DNA of 64,000 bases from Pseudomonas denitrificans (nom. rej.). GTDB taxonomy: Bacteria; Pseudomonadota; Gammaproteobacteria; Pseudomonadales; Pseudomonadaceae. The stretch is from contig NZ_CP043626.1 in the NCBI RefSeq assembly GCF_008807415.1, forward strand, positions 5,928,501 to 5,992,500, given 5' to 3'. Position numbers and translations under genes: made by a program. Below the pieces are notes generated by a model. It saw only the letters and a program-made list of their open reading frames with translations, searched no databases and was not told the DNA's origin. Position 1 is the stretch's first letter. The number at the start of each line of letters is the position of its first letter. Of this stretch, positions 23,043 to 35,272 are shown one piece after another.

Positions 23043-25803
23043 TGTCTTCACGTTGACGATAACCCTGGATACCTTGGTCGAGGAAGCCTTCCACCTGGTT
23101 GCCAACCACGCCGCCAAGGCCTTTCAAGATGATTTGAAGGAATACACCGCGATCGGCCTTCGACGTGGAGGTCACGAACTCCTCGTCGTCGTAGTCGACC
23201 CAGTAGCGATTGATCAGGCGCAGCTTCCAGCAGCAGCTGTCGTACTCGAAGCCACCGAAGGCCTCCAGCGTGCGGCTCTGGTTGTAGTCGAACTGCCAGC
23301 GGCCGATGGCGGCCCACTGTGGCAGGACCGGCCAGATGAACGAGAAGTCATGCTGTTCGATCTTGTACTCGTCGCTGCCGTACTCGAACTGCCCGGAGTT
23401 GGGGTTGAAGCGCTTGCTGTCCGCACGGTAGCGGTAGCCGGCGTTCAGCACCTTGCGAGGATCGGCTTCGGGCTGATAGTGGAACATCAGGTTGCCGTTG
23501 TCGGTGTGGTGCGTGTTCGGGTTCCAGTTGAAGTCGGAGCTGGCGTACCAGTCATGGTCGAAGCGGTAGATGCCGGTGAGCGCGTAGGGCGAGCGCCAGG
23601 TGTCGGCGTCCGGATTCTTCGCGCCGCTGGCACGCAGGTCGTCTTCGGTCAGGCCTGGCAGCTGTACGCGGCGGTCGCTGAAGTAGTAGATCTGGCCGGC
23701 GGCAATGTAGGCGCGCTCGAAGCCATCGTCTTCGATGAAGCGCGAACCCAGGCCCAGGGACAGCTGGTTGGCGTCGCCGATGCGGTCACGGCCGGTGAAG
23801 CGGTTTTCACGCCACAGCGAGTCGTAGCTGAAAGTGAACTCGCCGGTGTCGAAGGTCGGCAGGTTGTCCTGGTTCTTGTACGGGACGTACAGGTACATCG
23901 CGCGCGGTTCCAGGGTCTGACGGAACTTGGTGCCACCGAAGGTGGTATCGCGGTCGAAGTACAGTCCCGAATCCAGCTTGGCCAGGCCGAGCGAGCGATC
24001 CGGGCTGTTTTCATAGTCGATGTACGACGGCAGTGTGGCCTTGCCCTTGCCGTCCAGGTCCAGGTCGTACTTGGTGTACAACGCCTTGACGGTCGGGGTC
24101 ATGAAGCCCCAGCTGCGGTTCATCGGCAGGCTGACACCCGGCTCGGCATGGAAGCGATCGCCATTCGCACGGGCGAGACCGGTCAGGGATGTATCCGGGC
24201 GCGGATAGAGTGTCGGGTTATCGACATCGATGCGGTAATAGCCCTCATCCAGATCGCGGTCAAAACGCACGGCCTCGGTGCTGTAGGTGAAGTTCAGACC
24301 GCCCGGGTTGAACGGCAGCTTGCCGTCCAGGGTGAGCTGCGGCAGGCGATCGTACGGGGTGACGTCAGTCACGGTCGCCAGCTGGTAGGACTGCGCGTTC
24401 AGTCTGGCGGTATAGCTGTCGCCACGATAGGTCAGGACGCCCTGCTGGTTGACGTAGGTCGGCGAGCCGATGCCCAGCGAGGTATCCAGGTCCTGGAAGT
24501 AGTACGGGTCGCTGATCCGGGTGTAGTCGACCTGCGCCATCAGGCGCGAATCCAGGCCGCTGACGTTTTTCCAGCCATACAGCCAACGGGTGTCGGTGTA
24601 CTGCGGGAAGTCCTCGCGATCGTCGTTCTTGTCGTTCAGGTAGGCCGCGGTGACCTGGCCTTCGCTGCTGTGGGTCAGGTAGCGGAATTCGCCTTCCATC
24701 AGCAGGCCGCGCTTGACCATGTAGTGCGGGTACAACGTGGCGTCGTAGTTGGGCGCCAGGTTGAAGTAGTACGGGGTGGTCAGCGTGAAACCGGTGTCGG
24801 TCGAGCTGGCAAAGGACGGCGCCAGGAAGCCGGACTGACGACGGTTGTCGATCGGGAAATAGATGTACGGGGTGTAGAAGACCGGAATGTCCTTCACCCG
24901 CAGGGTCGCGTTGGTCGCGGTGCCGAAACCGGTAGCCGGGTTCAGCTTGATGTTGTTGCCCTTGAGGACCCAGGCGTTGCTGCTGGGTTCGCAACGGGTA
25001 TAGGTGCCGTCCTTGAGCTGGATGATCGCGTCTTCCTGGCGCTTGGCGTACAGCGCGCTGCCGCGGATCTGCGCCTGGTGCATGACGTATTCGGCGTTGT
25101 CGATCTTCGCCGCGCCGTTGTCCAGTTGCAGTTCGGCGTGGTCGCCGACGATCAGCGCGCCGTTGTCGCGCAGCTTGACGTTGCCGACCAGTTCGCCGCG
25201 GTTCTCGGCCTGGTGCAGGTTGGCCTCGTCGGCCTCCACCTGCATGCTGCCCTGGCGCAGGACCACGTTACCCGCGAGGGTGGCGACCTGCTTTTCCTGC
25301 TCGTAGCGGGACACTTTCGCCGAAACGTAGGTCGGGGCCTCGTCGTTCGGCGTCTTGTCGTTCATGCCCGGGCGGGTCGGCTCGACATAGGCGCCGCTGC
25401 AGTACGGGCCCATTTCCGCCTGTTGGGCGGCGGTGAGCTTGTCGCGCGGGATCCAGTCGAGGTGGCTGTAGTCGTTGCTGCGCGACTTCAGGCCGCGGCC
25501 GCCGGACTCGGTGACCAGCTGTTTCGGCTCTTCGCCGGCACTGCTGCTCGAGCTGCCCGAGGACTTCGAGCTGCTGGCGGCGGCGGTGCCGCCGGCGCTG
25601 ACCGAGCTGGCGCCGTGCTGTGGGCGCGGTACGCTGCTGGCGCTGTTCTGCGAGGAACAGTCCCAGGCGCCGGACGCGGAGGGCTGGCAGGCGAACTGCT
25701 CACCGGGTGCCGCGGTCACAGAGGCGAGCGGCTGGATAGCCAGCAGGCCACCGGTCACCAGTAAGGGGAATTTTCTACGGAACACGGGGAAATTCACTGC
25801 CAT
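23032..25803 (-). CDS. lptD: LPS-assembly outer membrane protein LptD
   Basis: The beta-barrel that inserts lipopolysaccharide into the outer leaflet, with LptE as plug. At 923 residues it has the Pseudomonas length. It shows a signal peptide, a Ser/Ala-rich linker near residues 50-90, an N-terminal OstA/LptA-like jellyroll (about 145-280) and a large C-terminal barrel. Cysteines at the N-terminus and the CC pair in DSCCWKLRL near residue 850 are those needed for the interdomain disulfides. It is divergent from amgK; the 129-base gap holds both promoters. Confidence 0.96.
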   Translation of the reverse strand: MAVNFPVFRRKFPLLVTGGLLAIQPLASVTAAPGEQFACQPSASGAWDCSSQNSASSVPRPQHGASSVSAGGTAAASSSKSSGSSSSSAGEEPKQLVTESGGRGLKSRSNDYSHLDWIPRDKLTAAQQAEMGPYCSGAYVEPTRPGMNDKTPNDEAPTYVSAKVSRYEQEKQVATLAGNVVLRQGSMQVEADEANLHQAENRGELVGNVKLRDNGALIVGDHAELQLDNGAAKIDNAEYVMHQAQIRGSALYAKRQEDAIIQLKDGTYTRCEPSSNAWVLKGNNIKLNPATGFGTATNATLRVKDIPVFYTPYIYFPIDNRRQSGFLAPSFASSTDTGFTLTTPYYFNLAPNYDATLYPHYMVKRGLLMEGEFRYLTHSSEGQVTAAYLNDKNDDREDFPQYTDTRWLYGWKNVSGLDSRLMAQVDYTRISDPYYFQDLDTSLGIGSPTYVNQQGVLTYRGDSYTARLNAQSYQLATVTDVTPYDRLPQLTLDGKLPFNPGGLNFTYSTEAVRFDRDLDEGYYRIDVDNPTLYPRPDTSLTGLARANGDRFHAEPGVSLPMNRSWGFMTPTVKALYTKYDLDLDGKGKATLPSYIDYENSPDRSLGLAKLDSGLYFDRDTTFGGTKFRQTLEPRAMYLYVPYKNQDNLPTFDTGEFTFSYDSLWRENRFTGRDRIGDANQLSLGLGSRFIEDDGFERAYIAAGQIYYFSDRRVQLPGLTEDDLRASGAKNPDADTWRSPYALTGIYRFDHDWYASSDFNWNPNTHHTDNGNLMFHYQPEADPRKVLNAGYRYRADSKRFNPNSGQFEYGSDEYKIEQHDFSFIWPVLPQWAAIGRWQFDYNQSRTLEAFGGFEYDSCCWKLRLINRYWVDYDDEEFVTSTSKADRGVFLQIILKGLGGVVGNQVEGFLDQGIQGYRQREDNAM

Positions 25804-25857
25804 CTTGTTAATCCGGGCTTCCTGCGAGCCATCGGCCCAAAGCGGACCGCACGCCTC

Positions 25858-25886
25858 TCGATGGGCTCAAAAAGATGCTGGATAAT
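25858..25886 (+). promoter_or_regulatory. Candidate promoter of amgK-murU
   Basis: TCGATG and GATAAT are separated by 17 bases, 47 bases before the amgK start. The -10 is good and the -35 weak. Tentative. Confidence 0.35.
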
Positions 25887-25932
25887 AAAGCATGACCCGC
25901 GCAACGGCTAGGGCCGTGGAGAACCCATAAAG

Positions 25933-27626
<1,694 letters not shown>

Positions 27627-27627
27627 G

Positions 27628-28392
27628 GTGTTCTGGCCGGGCACCTTGGTAGGCGTCATCGCCGGCTGGGCATTGGCAAGCATTCCGGGCGCCATGCTCG
27701 GTGCTCTGCTGGGGCAGGTGCTCGACCGGCGCCTGAAGCAGCGCACCTGGGCGGGGCTGTTCGATCAGTTGCGCGGCGGGCCGAGGGTTGGCGACCAGGA
27801 GTTGCTCTTCCTGCTGCTTGGCCGGCTGGCCAAGAGCCGCGGGCGTGTGATCGATGCTCACATCCAGCAGGCGCGGGCGGAAATGCAGCGTCTGCAACTG
27901 GATGACAAGGCTCGTCGCCAGGCCATCGATGCCTTCGGTCGCGGCAAGCTCGGTGGTGAGTTGCTGGACGCCGGCTTGCACCAGCGCCACGGCCAGGAGG
28001 CTACGGCCGAAGGCCTGATCCAGGCCTGTTGGCGCATGGCCTGGGCCGGCGGTGCACCGAACGCTGCGCAGAAGAACCTGCTGCTGCAGTGGGGCGATTC
28101 GCTGGGGCTTTCCCGGTCCAGGGTTCTCGCGCTGTCGGCGGGCGCCGAACCGCCCAAGCCGCCCGCCAAGCCGCGCGAGTCCTACACCGCGGCGCTGCGA
28201 CTATTGGGCGTGACGCTGGAGAGCGAACCGGAAGAGATCAAGCGCGCCTACCGCAAGCTGATCAGCCAGAACCACCCGGACAAGCTCGAAGGCTTGGGGG
28301 CGAGCCCGGAGCGGATTGCCGCGGCGACCAGCCGGACCCGCGAGATCCAGGATGCTTACCTGCTGGTGCGTCAGCGTCGCGGCTTTCGCTGA
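27628..28392 (+). CDS. DjlA-like co-chaperone (TerB and J domains)
   Basis: A 254-residue membrane-anchored co-chaperone for DnaK. The N-terminus is one glycine-rich hydrophobic helix (GVIAGWALASIPGAMLG), followed by a TerB-like helical domain (about 60-160) and a C-terminal J domain with the HPD tripeptide in SQNHPDKLEG. A GTG start at 27628 directly after the murU stop is chosen, because the protein then begins with the hydrophobic anchor. Read-through from murU is likely. Confidence 0.85.
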   Translation: MFWPGTLVGVIAGWALASIPGAMLGALLGQVLDRRLKQRTWAGLFDQLRGGPRVGDQELLFLLLGRLAKSRGRVIDAHIQQARAEMQRLQLDDKARRQAIDAFGRGKLGGELLDAGLHQRHGQEATAEGLIQACWRMAWAGGAPNAAQKNLLLQWGDSLGLSRSRVLALSAGAEPPKPPAKPRESYTAALRLLGVTLESEPEEIKRAYRKLISQNHPDKLEGLGASPERIAAATSRTREIQDAYLLVRQRRGFR

Positions 28393-28404
28393 GTCGGGCG
28401 GCCC

Positions 28405-29454
28405 TCAGGGCTGCTCGATCGGCTCCAGGTGCATCGACAGCCAGCCGCGGATGCGCCGGTAGAGCTGGTCCTGCTCGGTGCCCAGGTCGGCAGGCAGGGC
28501 ATTCATGCCGATCTGCACGTAGTTCGGTGCCTTCTGCCGCTTGCTCGCCTGCAGGCGCAGTTTCGCGGCGGCCACGTCAGGCGCCTTGTCCTTGTAATAG
28601 AAGTCGCCGGTGGCGAGGTTCAGCAGTGGCACGGTTTCGTCCAGCGACGGCTTGAAGTCGCGCGGCATCTGGGGCGCCACCAGCAGCAGGTTCCTGATTT
28701 CGGCTGGCGTGCGTTCGCCCAGGTAGCGGGTCGCCCAGTAGGCGCCGGTGCCATGGCCGAGCAGGACGATGGTTTTCGGGTTGTGTTGCTGGGCCAGTTC
28801 GACGGCCGCCTGGATGCGTGCCAGCACACGCTCGGCGTGGGCCTTGCGCAGCTCCACCGGGTCGGTGGGCGGCGGCGGAGCTTCGGCGCTGGCCTGGGCC
28901 GGCTCCGCGCTGCCGGCTTCGCCGGTGCTTTCCGGTGTCGGGATCGCGCTGCCTTCGCTGCCCTTCACTTCGGGTTTGCTGGCGCTGTCGGCGACCGTGG
29001 CGTCGGTATCGGCGCTGGCCTTGTCCGGCGACTCCTTCGGCCGCGGGACCGGCGCGGTGCTTTGCGGGTCGGGCAGGGTCACGGCGAGGGTCTGCCAGCC
29101 GGCATCGGGCAGTTTGCGTCGAAGCGGGCCGATCGCTACCGGCCAGTCGGCGCTCTCGCCATCGCCGGGTATCAGGATCACCGCCCCCGATGCGTCGGCA
29201 GCATTGGCCGGCAGCCAGAGAGCCAGGAAGGTTTCGTCGCCGGCCTTGAGTTCCTGGCGCTCGCTTTCGGGCAACTGGCGTCCCAGGCCGCTGGCTTCGT
29301 CCTGGCTGCGCTCGCTCACTGCCGGACGCACGACTGGTGTGGCAGCCGGTTTTTCAGCGGCGGGCTTGGCGTCTTCGGCCCAACTGGCCCCCAGCGGCGC
29401 GAGGCCGAGGCACAGGCTGAGGGCGAGAAACGTCGGGCGAGGCAAATGCGGCAT
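28405..29454 (-). CDS. DUF3530 family protein with signal peptide
   Basis: A 349-residue exported protein. A signal peptide ending in GASWA is followed by a variable, Ala/Pro/Glu-rich stretch (about residues 140-200) splitting an alpha/beta-hydrolase-like fold (AVILIPGDGESADWP, then TIVLLGHGTGAYWATRYL). The GHGTG sequence resembles a hydrolase nucleophile elbow but has Gly-Thr where Ser is usual, so catalysis is doubtful. It is convergent with the djlA-like gene. A much longer upstream reading on this strand is a shadow of the sensor kinase gene. Confidence 0.75.
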   Translation of the reverse strand: MPHLPRPTFLALSLCLGLAPLGASWAEDAKPAAEKPAATPVVRPAVSERSQDEASGLGRQLPESERQELKAGDETFLALWLPANAADASGAVILIPGDGESADWPVAIGPLRRKLPDAGWQTLAVTLPDPQSTAPVPRPKESPDKASADTDATVADSASKPEVKGSEGSAIPTPESTGEAGSAEPAQASAEAPPPPTDPVELRKAHAERVLARIQAAVELAQQHNPKTIVLLGHGTGAYWATRYLGERTPAEIRNLLLVAPQMPRDFKPSLDETVPLLNLATGDFYYKDKAPDVAAAKLRLQASKRQKAPNYVQIGMNALPADLGTEQDQLYRRIRGWLSMHLEPIEQP

Positions 29455-29619
29455 CAAAGATATCCCTGTCTGGCGGCAGCAAGCGGCGGGCGCGAGAGCG
29501 GCCAGCCTAGCGGCTTGTATTAGCTTTGTCAGGCGCAGGCGTGCCGGGTTCAACCAGGGTTGCTGTAAGGTATGCCGGCCATTTGCTTTGACCCGAGTGA
29601 AATCCATGGTGCTGTCGGC

Positions 29620-32031
29620 ATGAGACGTCTGTTCTGGAAAGCCTGCCTGGCCTGGCTCTGCTGCCTGCCGTTGCTGGCCGTGGCGGAAACTGCCGCGCCA
29701 CCGTTGACCCTGGATCAGGCGCAACTCGCGTGGCTTGCCGAGCATCCACAGCTGCGTGTCGGCGCGGTGCTCGAGGCACCTTATGTGCAGCAGGATCGCC
29801 GCCTGCAGCAGCTCTCCGGGGCCAACGTCGAACTGCTGGAGTGGCTGGCCAAGTCCCTGCACGTCAGCCTGGAGTGGCGCACCTTTCCCGACCAGGGCGC
29901 GCTGGAGAAAGCGGTGCGCGCTGGCGAAATCGATCTTGCGCCCGGTGTCAGCCAGACACCTTCGACCTTGCGCGACTGGCTGTTCTCCGACCCCTACCTG
30001 CGCGTTCCGCGTCTCGTTGTGGGAGACCGTCGCAGCGGCACCTCGGTGGAGCTGGATACCCTCGGCGAAGGCGAGTCCGTTTCCGTGCGCGGTCCCGGCC
30101 CGGTGGTGGACTACCTGCGTGGCACCTACTCGGGGCTGACCCTGCAAGTCGTCGACAGCGACCGCGAAGTGCTGCGCAAGGTGCTCGGTCGCGAGGCCAA
30201 TTACGCGGTGATCGACGAGGCGCAGCTGGCGCGCCTGACCCGCGAAACCGAATTCACCGGCCTGCTGGTGGTGGCCGACATCGGCTATCCGCAGCTGCTG
30301 CGCGTGGCGACCCGGCGCGGCCTGCCGGAGCTGGCGGGGATCATCGACGCGGCTCTGCGCGCGGTACCCGCCAAGGACCTCGACCAGCTCCACGAACGCT
30401 GGCTGCAACCGACCTACCCGCGCCTGGGCTCCTCCCCCGGCTTCTGGCAGAACCTCTGCATCCTGCTCGGCCTGCTGCTTCTATTGGCGGTTGCCGCGCT
30501 GCTCTGGTTGCGGCGCCAGCACCGCGCGCTGGAGTCGCGCCTGCTCGCCGCGCGCCGCGATATCGAGTTGCGCCAGGCGGCGGAACAGGCCCTGCGCCTG
30601 ACCCAGTTCGCCATCGACAGCAGCACCGTCGGCATCCTCTGGGTCAACTGGGACAGCCACGTGCGCTACGCCAACCGCGCGGCCGAAGAGATGCTCGGCT
30701 ACTTGCCGGGAGCGGTGGTGGATCGGCCGCTGTCGGACTTCGAGCCGACGCTGAACATGGACCGCTGGCTCAACCTCTGGCGCCGCGCGCGCAATGCCGA
30801 CGAGGCGCCACTGAGCTTCGAGACCCGCTGCCTGCGCGCCGACGGCCAGTGGCTGCCGGCGGACGTTTCGCTGAGCTTCCTGCGTTTCGGCGATTCGGAG
30901 TACCTGCTGGTGTTCCTCACTGACGTTACCGAACGCCGCCGCGCCCGCGCCGCGCTGGAAGAGAGTGAGGCGCGCCTGCAGGGCATCGCCGCCAACGTGC
31001 CGGGGTTGGTGTTCCGCCTGGAGCCCAACGCGCCGGACGATGATTCCGATTTCGCCTATATCAGCTTCATCACCGGCGGCAGCGAAACCTCGCTGGGCTA
31101 CTCGCCCGGCTACCTGCGCGAGAGCGGCCTGGGCATCATGGGTCTGGTGCATCCGTCCGAGCGCGAGAGCTACCTGGCCAGCCAGCTGGACGCGGTGGAA
31201 GGCCATCGCAACTGGCTGTGGCAGGGCCGTATCCTCACCCGCAGCCACGAACCGCGCTGGGTCGATATCAAGGCTACGGTGCGTACCCTGGACGACGGTC
31301 GTCCGGCCTGGGACGGCGTGGTCTGGGACATCACCGAGCACAAGCAGATCGAACTGGAACTGCAGGACTCGCGCGCGCAGCTGCGCGAGTTGTCGGCGCA
31401 CCTGGAGAGCGTGCGGGAGGAGGAGAAGGCGCGCATCGCCCGTGAAGTGCACGATGAATTGGGCCAGGTGCTCACCGTGCTCAAGCTGGAAACCTCCATG
31501 TGCGAACTGGCCTACGCCGAGCTGGACAGCGGCCTGCGCGAGCGCCTGGACAACATGAAGCGGCTGATCGCCCAGCTGTTTCAGCTGGTCCGCGACGTGG
31601 CCACCGCGCTTCGCCCGCCGATCCTCGATGCCGGCATCGGCTCGGCGGTGGAATGGCAGGCGCGCCGCTTCGAATCGCGCACGCAGATTCCCTGCCTGGT
31701 GCAGGTGCCGGAGAATCCGCCGGAGCTGTCCGACGCCAAGGCCATCGGGCTGTTCCGCATCCTCCAGGAGGCGCTGACCAATGTCATGCGCCATGCCCAG
31801 GCGCATACTGTGGAATTGCAGCTGAGCGTCGAAGGGCGCGAGTTGTGCCTGCGCATCGCCGACGACGGCGTGGGCTTCGATCCGAACGCCACGCGCCAGG
31901 GCGTTTCCTTTGGCTTGGTGGGCATGCGCGAGCGGGTGCTGATGTTCGGCGGCACCCTGCAGATCGACAGCCAGCCCGGGGAGGGCACCACGCTGTGGAT
32001 CCGCGTGCCGTTGCGCTCCAGAGGTGGATGA
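29620..32031 (+). CDS. agtS: Hybrid-input sensor histidine kinase, AgtS-like
   Basis: An 803-residue inner-membrane histidine kinase. It has a signal/anchor sequence, a periplasmic SBP_bac_3 domain (about residues 40-260), a membrane helix near 275-295, two PAS domains, and a HisKA_3 dimerisation domain with the phosphoacceptor His611 in REVHDELGQ. The C-terminal HATPase has DDGVGFD. In P. aeruginosa the equivalent AgtS responds to 5-aminovalerate/GABA-type compounds and controls the neighbouring transporter genes; the symbol rests on this context. An in-frame ATG at 29572 is an alternative start. Confidence 0.85.
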   Translation: MRRLFWKACLAWLCCLPLLAVAETAAPPLTLDQAQLAWLAEHPQLRVGAVLEAPYVQQDRRLQQLSGANVELLEWLAKSLHVSLEWRTFPDQGALEKAVRAGEIDLAPGVSQTPSTLRDWLFSDPYLRVPRLVVGDRRSGTSVELDTLGEGESVSVRGPGPVVDYLRGTYSGLTLQVVDSDREVLRKVLGREANYAVIDEAQLARLTRETEFTGLLVVADIGYPQLLRVATRRGLPELAGIIDAALRAVPAKDLDQLHERWLQPTYPRLGSSPGFWQNLCILLGLLLLLAVAALLWLRRQHRALESRLLAARRDIELRQAAEQALRLTQFAIDSSTVGILWVNWDSHVRYANRAAEEMLGYLPGAVVDRPLSDFEPTLNMDRWLNLWRRARNADEAPLSFETRCLRADGQWLPADVSLSFLRFGDSEYLLVFLTDVTERRRARAALEESEARLQGIAANVPGLVFRLEPNAPDDDSDFAYISFITGGSETSLGYSPGYLRESGLGIMGLVHPSERESYLASQLDAVEGHRNWLWQGRILTRSHEPRWVDIKATVRTLDDGRPAWDGVVWDITEHKQIELELQDSRAQLRELSAHLESVREEEKARIAREVHDELGQVLTVLKLETSMCELAYAELDSGLRERLDNMKRLIAQLFQLVRDVATALRPPILDAGIGSAVEWQARRFESRTQIPCLVQVPENPPELSDAKAIGLFRILQEALTNVMRHAQAHTVELQLSVEGRELCLRIADDGVGFDPNATRQGVSFGLVGMRERVLMFGGTLQIDSQPGEGTTLWIRVPLRSRGG

Positions 32032-32082
32032 ACGGGCGAAAACCATAACGACAATGACAAGTGTGGAACGGGAGGAAAGGCG

Positions 32083-32712
32083 GTGATTCGAGTGCTGGTG
32101 GCGGAAGACCATACGATCGTGCGCGAGGGCATCAAGCAGCTGATCGGCATGGCCAAGGACCTGCAAGTGGTCGGCGAGGCCACCAACGGCGAGCAGTTGC
32201 TCGACACCCTGCGCCAGACGCCCTGCGAAGTGGTCCTGCTGGACATCTCCATGCCCGGCGTCAACGGCCTGGAGGCCATCCCGCGCATCCGCGCGCTGAA
32301 CAACCCGCCGGCGATCCTGATGCTGTCGATGCACGACGAAGTGCAGATGGTCGCCCGCGCGCTGAAGGTCGGCGCCGCCGGCTACGCCACCAAGGACAGC
32401 GACCCGGCGCTGCTGCTCACGGCGATCCGCAAGGTCGCCAGCGGTGGCCGCTACATCGATCCCGATCTCGCCGACCGCATGGTCTTCGAGGTCGGCCTGA
32501 CTGATTCGCGCCCGCCCCATGCGCTGCTGTCGGAGCGCGAGTTCTCGGTATTCGAGCGCCTGGTACAGGGCGAGGGCGTCAACGAAATCGCCCAGCAGCT
32601 GGCGGTCAGCAGCAAGACCATCAGCACCCACAAGGCGCGGCTGATGCAGAAACTCAATGCCAACTCGGTGGCTGACCTGGTGCGTTACGCCATGGAGCAC
32701 AAGCTCGTCTGA
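32083..32712 (+). CDS. agtR: Response regulator of the NarL/LuxR family, AgtR-like
   Basis: Partner of the upstream kinase. The 209 residues comprise a receiver domain with the phosphorylation site Asp54 in VVLLDISMPG, and a LuxR-type helix-turn-helix (INEIAQQL-like, SSKTISTHKARLMQKL) at the C-terminus. It starts with GTG behind a strong GGAGG. It lies just before the transporter genes it is expected to activate. In P. aeruginosa the homologue has also been linked to sensing of peptidoglycan fragments. Confidence 0.87.
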   Translation: MIRVLVAEDHTIVREGIKQLIGMAKDLQVVGEATNGEQLLDTLRQTPCEVVLLDISMPGVNGLEAIPRIRALNNPPAILMLSMHDEVQMVARALKVGAAGYATKDSDPALLLTAIRKVASGGRYIDPDLADRMVFEVGLTDSRPPHALLSEREFSVFERLVQGEGVNEIAQQLAVSSKTISTHKARLMQKLNANSVADLVRYAMEHKLV

Positions 32713-32876
32713 ACCATCTGCGACGCCGGCTTGACCTGCGGCAGATCGCTCGCTGAATTTTCCCTCCACTCTGTGCGACGTGTCCGATTTCTGTAACACA
32801 CCGTCTATCTAGCGGGCGTGAGGCAGGGAATGATTGCCGGCTTCATGCAGTACGTCGTGATAACAAGGAGAAGAAG

Positions 32877-33914
32877 ATGTTGCGAGCGGTAAGGGGAGGG
32901 CTGCTGTTCGGCCTGCTGGGGAGCGCTGCGATGCCGGCGCTGGCGGACTACGTCACCGTGATTTCCTTCGGTGGCGCCAACAAGCAGGCGCAGGAAGCGG
33001 CCTTCTACAAGCCGTTCAAGGAAGTGACCGGCAACGCCGTCGTACACGGTTCCTACAACGGCGACCTGGCCAAGCTCAAGCGCATGGTGGAAATCAGCCA
33101 TGTGTCCTGGGACGTGGTGGAAGTCGAGGCCCCCGAGCTCGCACGCGGTTGCGAGGAAGGGCTGTTCATGAAGCTCGATCCCAAGACCCTGGGCAACACC
33201 GCCGACTTCGTTCCCGGCGCAGTGCAGCCGTGCGGAGTCGGCATCTTCGTCTGGACCACGCTGCTGGCTTACAACCAGAGCAAGCTGCAGGGCACGCCCA
33301 GCAGCTGGGCGGATTTCTGGGACACGAAGAAGTTCCCCGGCAAGCGCGGCCTGCGCTGGGGCGCCAAGTACAGCCTGGAATTCGCCCTGATGGCCGATGG
33401 CGTGGCGCCGAAGGACGTCTACAAGGTGCTCGCCACCAACGATGGCGTCGACCGCGCCTTCCGCAAGCTCGACGAACTCAAGCCGAGCATCAACTGGTGG
33501 AAGTCCGGCCAGGACCCGGTGCGCGACCTCGCCGATGGCACCGTGGTGATGAGCTCCGCCTACAACGGCCGGATCGCCGCCGCGCAGGCCGAGCAGAAGG
33601 GCTTCCGCATGGTCTGGGCCGGCGGCATCTACGACTTCGACTTCTGGGCGCTGCCCTCGGGCGTGTTCAAGAAGGAGCTGGCCGAACAGTTCGTCAACTT
33701 CGCCGGCCAGCCGCAGCAGCAGAAGGCTTTCGCCGAGAACATCTCCTACGGCCCGACCAACCGCAAGGCCGTGGAACTGCTGGCGCCGGACGTGGCCGCC
33801 AACCTGCCCACCGCGCCGCAGAACATCGCCAATGCCGTGGGCATGAACGTGGCGTTCTGGGCCGAGCACGGCGACGCGCTGGAGCAGCGTTTCCAGGCCT
33901 GGGCCAAGCGCTGA
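32877..33914 (+). CDS. Periplasmic polyamine/GABA-type substrate-binding protein (first of two)
   Basis: A 345-residue PotD/PotF-family solute-binding protein with a signal peptide ending PALA. It is followed by VTVISFGGANKQAQEAAFYKP-type sequence (given in part) and a conserved pair of cysteines (ARGCEEG, VQPCGVG). It is clearly paralogous to the binding protein at 35273, sharing VSWDVVEVEAPELARGC-like and SSWADFWDTKKFPGKRGLR-like stretches. It lies between agtR and the ATPase gene. GGAGAAGAAG gives a good ribosome binding site. The ligand is probably GABA, 5-aminovalerate or a related amine. Confidence 0.85.
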   Translation: MLRAVRGGLLFGLLGSAAMPALADYVTVISFGGANKQAQEAAFYKPFKEVTGNAVVHGSYNGDLAKLKRMVEISHVSWDVVEVEAPELARGCEEGLFMKLDPKTLGNTADFVPGAVQPCGVGIFVWTTLLAYNQSKLQGTPSSWADFWDTKKFPGKRGLRWGAKYSLEFALMADGVAPKDVYKVLATNDGVDRAFRKLDELKPSINWWKSGQDPVRDLADGTVVMSSAYNGRIAAAQAEQKGFRMVWAGGIYDFDFWALPSGVFKKELAEQFVNFAGQPQQQKAFAENISYGPTNRKAVELLAPDVAANLPTAPQNIANAVGMNVAFWAEHGDALEQRFQAWAKR

Positions 33915-33922
33915 TCGCCGGG

Positions 33923-33972
33923 CTGCCGACCACAAGCTGGTCGGCAGTCTGTTTCGCCATTTTTTGTAGGGC
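33923..33972 (+). terminator. Terminator-like hairpin after the first binding protein gene
   Basis: CTGCCGACCA and TGGTCGGCAG form a 10-bp stem; T-rich sequence (TTTTTTG) follows after 14 bases. A second stem, TTGTAGGG/CCCTACAA, comes right after. Together they could limit read-through into the ATPase gene. Confidence 0.5.
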
Positions 33973-34094
33973 GAGCCCTACAAAGCATCCTCTCTAAGCC
34001 TTATAGCAATCTCTCATACCGCCCGATTTGCGCGCCGGTTCTGCTTCTCTAGTCTTGAGATCAACGGCATTTACAAAAATACAAAGGTGCGGTG

Positions 34095-35204
34095 ATGGCC
34101 GAGAATCAGGCAAACGATGTGCTGGTGAGTTTCCGTGGCGTGCAGAAGAGCTACGACGGCGAATCCCTCATCGTGAAGGACCTCAATCTGGACATTCGCA
34201 AAGGCGAATTCCTGACACTGCTGGGGCCTTCCGGTTCCGGCAAGACCACCAGCCTGATGATGCTGGCCGGTTTCGAAACTCCTACCGCCGGTGAAATCCA
34301 GCTCGCCGGCCGCGCCATCAACAACGTCCCCCCGCACAAGCGCGACATCGGCATGGTGTTCCAGAACTACGCCCTGTTCCCGCACATGACGGTGGCCGAG
34401 AACCTGGCCTTCCCGCTCTCCGTTCGTGGCATGAGCAAGACCGATGTGAGCGAGCGCGTGAAGCGTGCGCTGTCCATGGTCCAGCTCGACACCTTCGCCG
34501 GCCGCTATCCCGGCCAGCTCTCCGGTGGTCAGCAGCAGCGCGTGGCCCTGGCCCGTGCGCTGGTCTTCGAGCCGCAACTGGTGCTGATGGACGAACCCCT
34601 GGGTGCGCTCGACAAGCAGCTGCGCGAGCACATGCAGATGGAGATCAAGCACATCCACCAGCGCCTGGGCGTGACCGTGGTCTACGTGACCCACGACCAG
34701 GGCGAAGCCCTGACCATGTCCGACCGCGTGGCCGTGTTCCACCAGGGCGAGATCCAGCAGATCGCCCCGCCGGCCGAACTCTACGAACACCCGCGCAACT
34801 CCTTCGTCGCCAACTTCATCGGCGAGAACAACCGCATCGCCGGCCAGCTCCAGGCCCGCGATGGCGACCGCTGCACCGTGGGCCTGGCCCGTGGCGAGAA
34901 GGTCGAGGCACTGGCGGTCAACGTCGGCAGCGTCGGCGACACCGTCAGCCTGTCGATCCGCCCCGAGCGCGTGCGCCTGAACGGCCACAGCGAAAACTGC
35001 GCGAACCGCTTCTCCGGCCGCGTCGCCGAGTTCATCTACCTGGGTGACCACGTGCGCATTCGCCTGGAGGTCTGCGGCCGTACCGATTTCTTCGTCAAAC
35101 AGCCGATCGCCGAGCTCGATCCTGCGCTCAGTGTTGGCGACGTGGTTCCGCTGGGCTGGGAAGTCGAGCACGTCCGCGCGCTCGACCCACTGTCCGCGGC
35201 GTAA
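34095..35204 (+). CDS. agtA: ABC transporter ATP-binding protein, AgtA-like
   Basis: The 369-residue ATPase of a spermidine/putrescine-type importer. It has Walker A GPSGSGKTTS, the signature LSGGQQQRVALARAL, Walker B LVLMDEPLGALD, the switch histidine in VTHDQGEA, and a C-terminal TOBE regulatory domain (about 280-365). The ATG at 34095 has AAGGTG five bases upstream. It powers the permeases encoded at 36449 and 37713. Confidence 0.92.
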   Translation: MAENQANDVLVSFRGVQKSYDGESLIVKDLNLDIRKGEFLTLLGPSGSGKTTSLMMLAGFETPTAGEIQLAGRAINNVPPHKRDIGMVFQNYALFPHMTVAENLAFPLSVRGMSKTDVSERVKRALSMVQLDTFAGRYPGQLSGGQQQRVALARALVFEPQLVLMDEPLGALDKQLREHMQMEIKHIHQRLGVTVVYVTHDQGEALTMSDRVAVFHQGEIQQIAPPAELYEHPRNSFVANFIGENNRIAGQLQARDGDRCTVGLARGEKVEALAVNVGSVGDTVSLSIRPERVRLNGHSENCANRFSGRVAEFIYLGDHVRIRLEVCGRTDFFVKQPIAELDPALSVGDVVPLGWEVEHVRALDPLSAA

Positions 35205-35272
35205 CAGCGCGGCCCGGCCACTCCCGGACGCATCCAAGAAAAACAAACCTGCACACTGTGGAGACAACAATA

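Noticed and set aside
29455..30408. Long N-terminal extension of the DUF3530 gene
   Set aside because: The extension is antisense to the agtS signal and binding domains; the signal peptide at the 29454 start marks the true N-terminus.
30481..32799. A 772-codon reading frame on the minus strand
   Set aside because: It lies opposite the sensor kinase and response regulator genes, whose catalytic motifs are intact; no domains of its own.
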